A stretch of 18,746 bases of DNA. Origin: Dissophora ornata. Taxonomy: Eukaryota; Mortierellomycota; Mortierellomycetes; Mortierellales; Mortierellaceae. Position 1 is the stretch's first letter. The number at the start of each line of letters is the position of its first letter. A model generated the notes under the pieces. That model worked only from the letters and a program-made list of their open reading frames with translations, made no database searches and was not told where the DNA came from. Of this stretch, positions 16,923-18,746 are shown one piece after another. Both the position numbers and the translations under genes were made by a program. The stretch spans positions 62,762 to 81,507 of the forward strand of contig MU616618.1 of the NCBI GenBank assembly GCA_025201705.1, written 5' to 3'.

Positions 16923-18242
16923 ATGGCTTCACTACAGGCTAGGTCCATGGCCCTCCTGGCCCTCATCCTCTGCTTCTTCACATCCACCGTCTTTGCCGAC
17001 CCAACAACTATCGACGTCCCCGATGTTGGAGGAACTACAGGTGGTAAGCATCGTCCCTCTTCCTCTTTACTCGTTGTGCTGGCAGCGGTGTCTCTCCTCG
17101 CCTTCTTTGTCTCTTTCCCTGTCCGTCTCCTCTTCCCGCTGCCATGAATCTATTGTTTTTCCTTCGCCTTTTTTCCCCTCCTGCACTAGTGTGTGTGGCT
17201 GGTGGTTTGGCGCTCAGGCGGAGAGCACTGGGAACGTCAGCCTGCATTTGCAAACAATACAGCCCACTTAGTTTGCATGAAACCTCTGGCGGGTTGGCAG
17301 TGCGAATTGCTCCCATCAGCAAATGTGCTCTATCAGATCTCATCAAACAGCCTTCTATGTACTTTCCTGCTACAGTTGAAGCGCCACACTAACAAGACCT
17401 TTTTCTTTTATCACCAACTTAGATGTGACCAAGATTACAGTCAGCGGAACGGTCGTCGCTATTGTGTTGATGGTCGCCGGTTTCCTGTTTGCATTCTTTG
17501 GCCACAAATTCTTCAAGATCACCCTTTTCCTCGCTGGATTCTACGTCTGCAGTACGTTCATGCTCCACGTCAATGTTGCAGTGCGATTTTCACCAATGCC
17601 TTGTTCAACTGTGCTGATCGTGCCCGCTCTCTACCTCAAACCAATTAATTAGGCACGCTGGCATGGATTGCGCTCAAGAACGCAGAGCCCACTAATGGAT
17701 ATGGCACGCACTCACAATGGATCTACTTGGGCGTTTCTGCAGCAGCTGGTATCCTGGGAGGCGGTCTCTTCTTGTGCTTCTGGCGCCTCGGCTTCGCAGC
17801 CTTAGGAGCCATCTCTGGATTCTACCTTGCGATCTTTGTGCTCTCATGGGCCTCGAACGGCTTGATCTCGAACGGAACCGGTCGTACGATCTTCATCATT
17901 GTCTTTGTGATTATCGGCATTGTGCTGACGTTTTTCGTGGAGCGACATGTGGTCATCTTGGGCACTGCGATCGTCGGATCGGGATCGTTCTTTATCGGTC
18001 TCGACAACTTTGTTCACACGGGCTTTTCGGATGCGTTCCTCCAGTTCTTGTCCGGAAAGACGACTGGATTTGTTAGCGGCGACGGGTACACGGTTTCGAG
18101 CAAGGTGTATGGCATGCTTGCGGGCACTCTTGCCATGATGGTCCTTGGTGCCTGCTTCCAGTACTACAAGCACCGTGGCCCTTGGGTTCCCAAGACGCAT
18201 CGCCCTCACTACCAGGCTCAGCCTTCGTACCAGCAGGTTTAA
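16923..18242 (+). CDS. Seven-helix membrane protein, DUF4203 / TM7S3-TMEM198-like family (3 exons, 279 aa)
   Basis: Exons are 16923-17043, 17423-17551 and 17653-18242 (840 bases), all GT-AG and in frame. Residues 1-25 form a signal peptide (hydrophobic ALLALILCFF core, cleavage after VFA), followed by a short polar lumenal or extracellular segment. Seven hydrophobic helices follow, starting at VVAIVLMVAGFLFAFFG, ITLFLAGFYVC, WIYLGVSAAAGILGGG, GFAALGAISGFYLAIF, TIFIIVFVIIGIVLTFF, VVILGTAIVGSGSFFIG and VYGMLAGTLAMMVLGAC. Gly/Ala-rich helices in this arrangement are characteristic of the DUF4203 (Pfam TM7S3/TM198-like) domain. The short tail is polar, with HRPHYQAQPSYQQV. The protein probably sits in the plasma or an internal membrane; its biochemical role is not established. 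An alternative donor three bases upstream (17041) would remove one Gly. Confidence 0.92.
17044..17422 (+). other. Intron 1 of DUF4203 gene (379 bp, long)
   Basis: GTAAGC donor; acceptor TCACCAACTTAG after a T-rich stretch. ACTAAC near 17389-17394 is a near-consensus branch site, about 30 bases from the acceptor. It is three to five times longer than every other complete intron in this window and separates the signal-peptide exon from the membrane domain. The first half is C/T-rich and the second has mixed composition. Confidence 0.88.
17552..17652 (+). other. Intron 2 of DUF4203 gene (101 bp)
   Basis: GTACGT donor and TTAATTAG acceptor. The join reads FYVCSTLAWIAL, which completes the second transmembrane helix. 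Without splicing the frame ends shortly before exon 3. Confidence 0.88.
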
Positions 18243-18343
18243 GGAAGACAGCACTCTCTCTGCTCTGGCTTTTTACAAACAGGCGAATCCCAAACACATT
18301 CATATCCTCAAAACATCTCATTGTCACATAACAGCGCTTTCAT

Positions 18344-18349
18344 AATAAA
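18344..18349 (+). terminator. Polyadenylation signal AATAAA of DUF4203 gene
   Basis: AATAAA about 100 bases after the TAA stop of the DUF4203 gene and before the promoter of the next gene in the same direction. Confidence 0.55.
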
Positions 18350-18530
18350 CGAAACGATTGTAAATACCAAAAGACACAGTGTCCACGATGTGAGAATTGA
18401 AAGTGGGATGGGGAGATGACGCGATCGTAGATGCTGCAGATAAGCGAGTGGAGTGTAGATCGCAGCAATCTTGGTGTCTCTATCTCTTCTCTCTCTTTGC
18501 TTTCTTTTCACGCCAACATTCATTCTAACC

Positions 18531-18654
18531 ATGCTTGTGAAGGAATCTCATGTCGACCTCCAGACTTCGTCTGGCCCAATGCGGACCTACATCTACCAGC
18601 CCAACCTGCCTGATTACCCTGAAGCAAAGTTCCCAGGAGTAGCTGTCTTTACTG
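18531..18654 (+). CDS. Dienelactone hydrolase family protein, first exon only (partial)
   Basis: Exon 1 encodes 41 residues plus one base from the ATG at 18531. Its sequence has the usual start of fungal dienelactone-hydrolase-family alpha/beta hydrolases: MLVKESHVDLQT, then GPMRTYIYQPN, a short PDYPEAKFPG loop and the first core strand VAVFT. A GTACGA donor follows at 18655. The leftover G would combine with AG of the next exon to give Glu, which fits the VVxFTE(I/M) pattern expected in the family. The catalytic Cys/Ser-Asp-His residues would lie in later exons outside the window, so activity cannot be judged. Family members hydrolyse enol-lactones or related esters. The gene lies 288 bases after the DUF4203 stop, in the same direction. 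Confidence 0.82.
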
Positions 18655-18746
18655 GTACGAATGAGTTCCAAAAAAAATCAATCGCGCAAACGTTAGAAAT
18701 GAGGGAATGAAAGTGAGGGAGCTGATGGTTCCATTTTTTTTTTTTT
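18655..18746 (+). other. Start of intron 1 of the hydrolase gene; window ends in T13
   Basis: After the GTACGA donor the sequence is A/G-rich with stops in every useful frame, and the window ends in a run of 13 T (18734-18746). No acceptor is visible. The end inside a homopolymer could mark an assembly break. Confidence 0.6.

Noticed and set aside
17193..17648. 151-codon + strand ORF across intron 1, exon 2 and intron 2 of the DUF4203 gene.
   Set aside because: It is out of frame with the well-supported membrane-protein exons and has no start context or family features.

Overview
The window looks like nuclear DNA of a filamentous fungus, most likely an early-diverging one of the Mortierella type (Mortierellomycota). 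This placement is inference. It rests on short GT-AG introns, TATA boxes with pyrimidine-rich leaders, Sel1-repeat remnants, and a dense group of F-box/leucine-rich-repeat (LRR) genes of the style that is expanded in Mortierella. I found no tRNA, rRNA, CRISPR array or recognisable transposase.

Left part (1-5.2 kb) is gene-poor. It opens with a decayed Sel1-repeat gene that runs off the left edge (1-~620). It has three in-frame stops but keeps a perfect 108-base repeat period. Next come two small genes on the + strand (1653-1931 and 2749-3024) that encode diverged paralogues of 92 and 91 residues from a family I do not recognise. Some weak exon-like fragments follow (3.2-3.9 kb), then a 76-residue small gene on the - strand with a clear TATA box (4781-5011).

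Middle part (5.7-15.1 kb) is an F-box/LRR cluster. Two intact genes are divergent and share a 270-bp intergenic region (- strand 5761-7218; + strand 7489-9201). A third, on the - strand (~9.4-10.5 kb), is broken by a stop and at least one frameshift. A fourth, very large gene on the + strand (10941-15017) needs three introns. It encodes about 1266 residues with a disordered N-terminus, an F-box with a charged insertion, an LRR-like body and an acidic C-terminal tail. F-box proteins are substrate receptors of SCF ubiquitin ligases, so the intact genes are probably variable substrate adaptors. Their targets cannot be read from sequence.

Right part (15.1-18.7 kb) holds about 1.6 kb without a gene, including three short perfect palindromes. 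It is followed by a TATA-driven gene with three exons encoding a signal-peptide-bearing, seven-helix membrane protein of the DUF4203 (TM7S3/TMEM198-like) family (16923-18242). Last comes the first exon of a dienelactone-hydrolase-family gene (18531-18654), whose first intron runs off the right edge inside a T run.

The main candidates for something undescribed are the tandem small paralogues, the unusually built large F-box protein, and the 379-bp first intron placed just after the signal peptide of the DUF4203 gene. I see no evidence for a coordinated multi-gene system beyond the F-box cluster.
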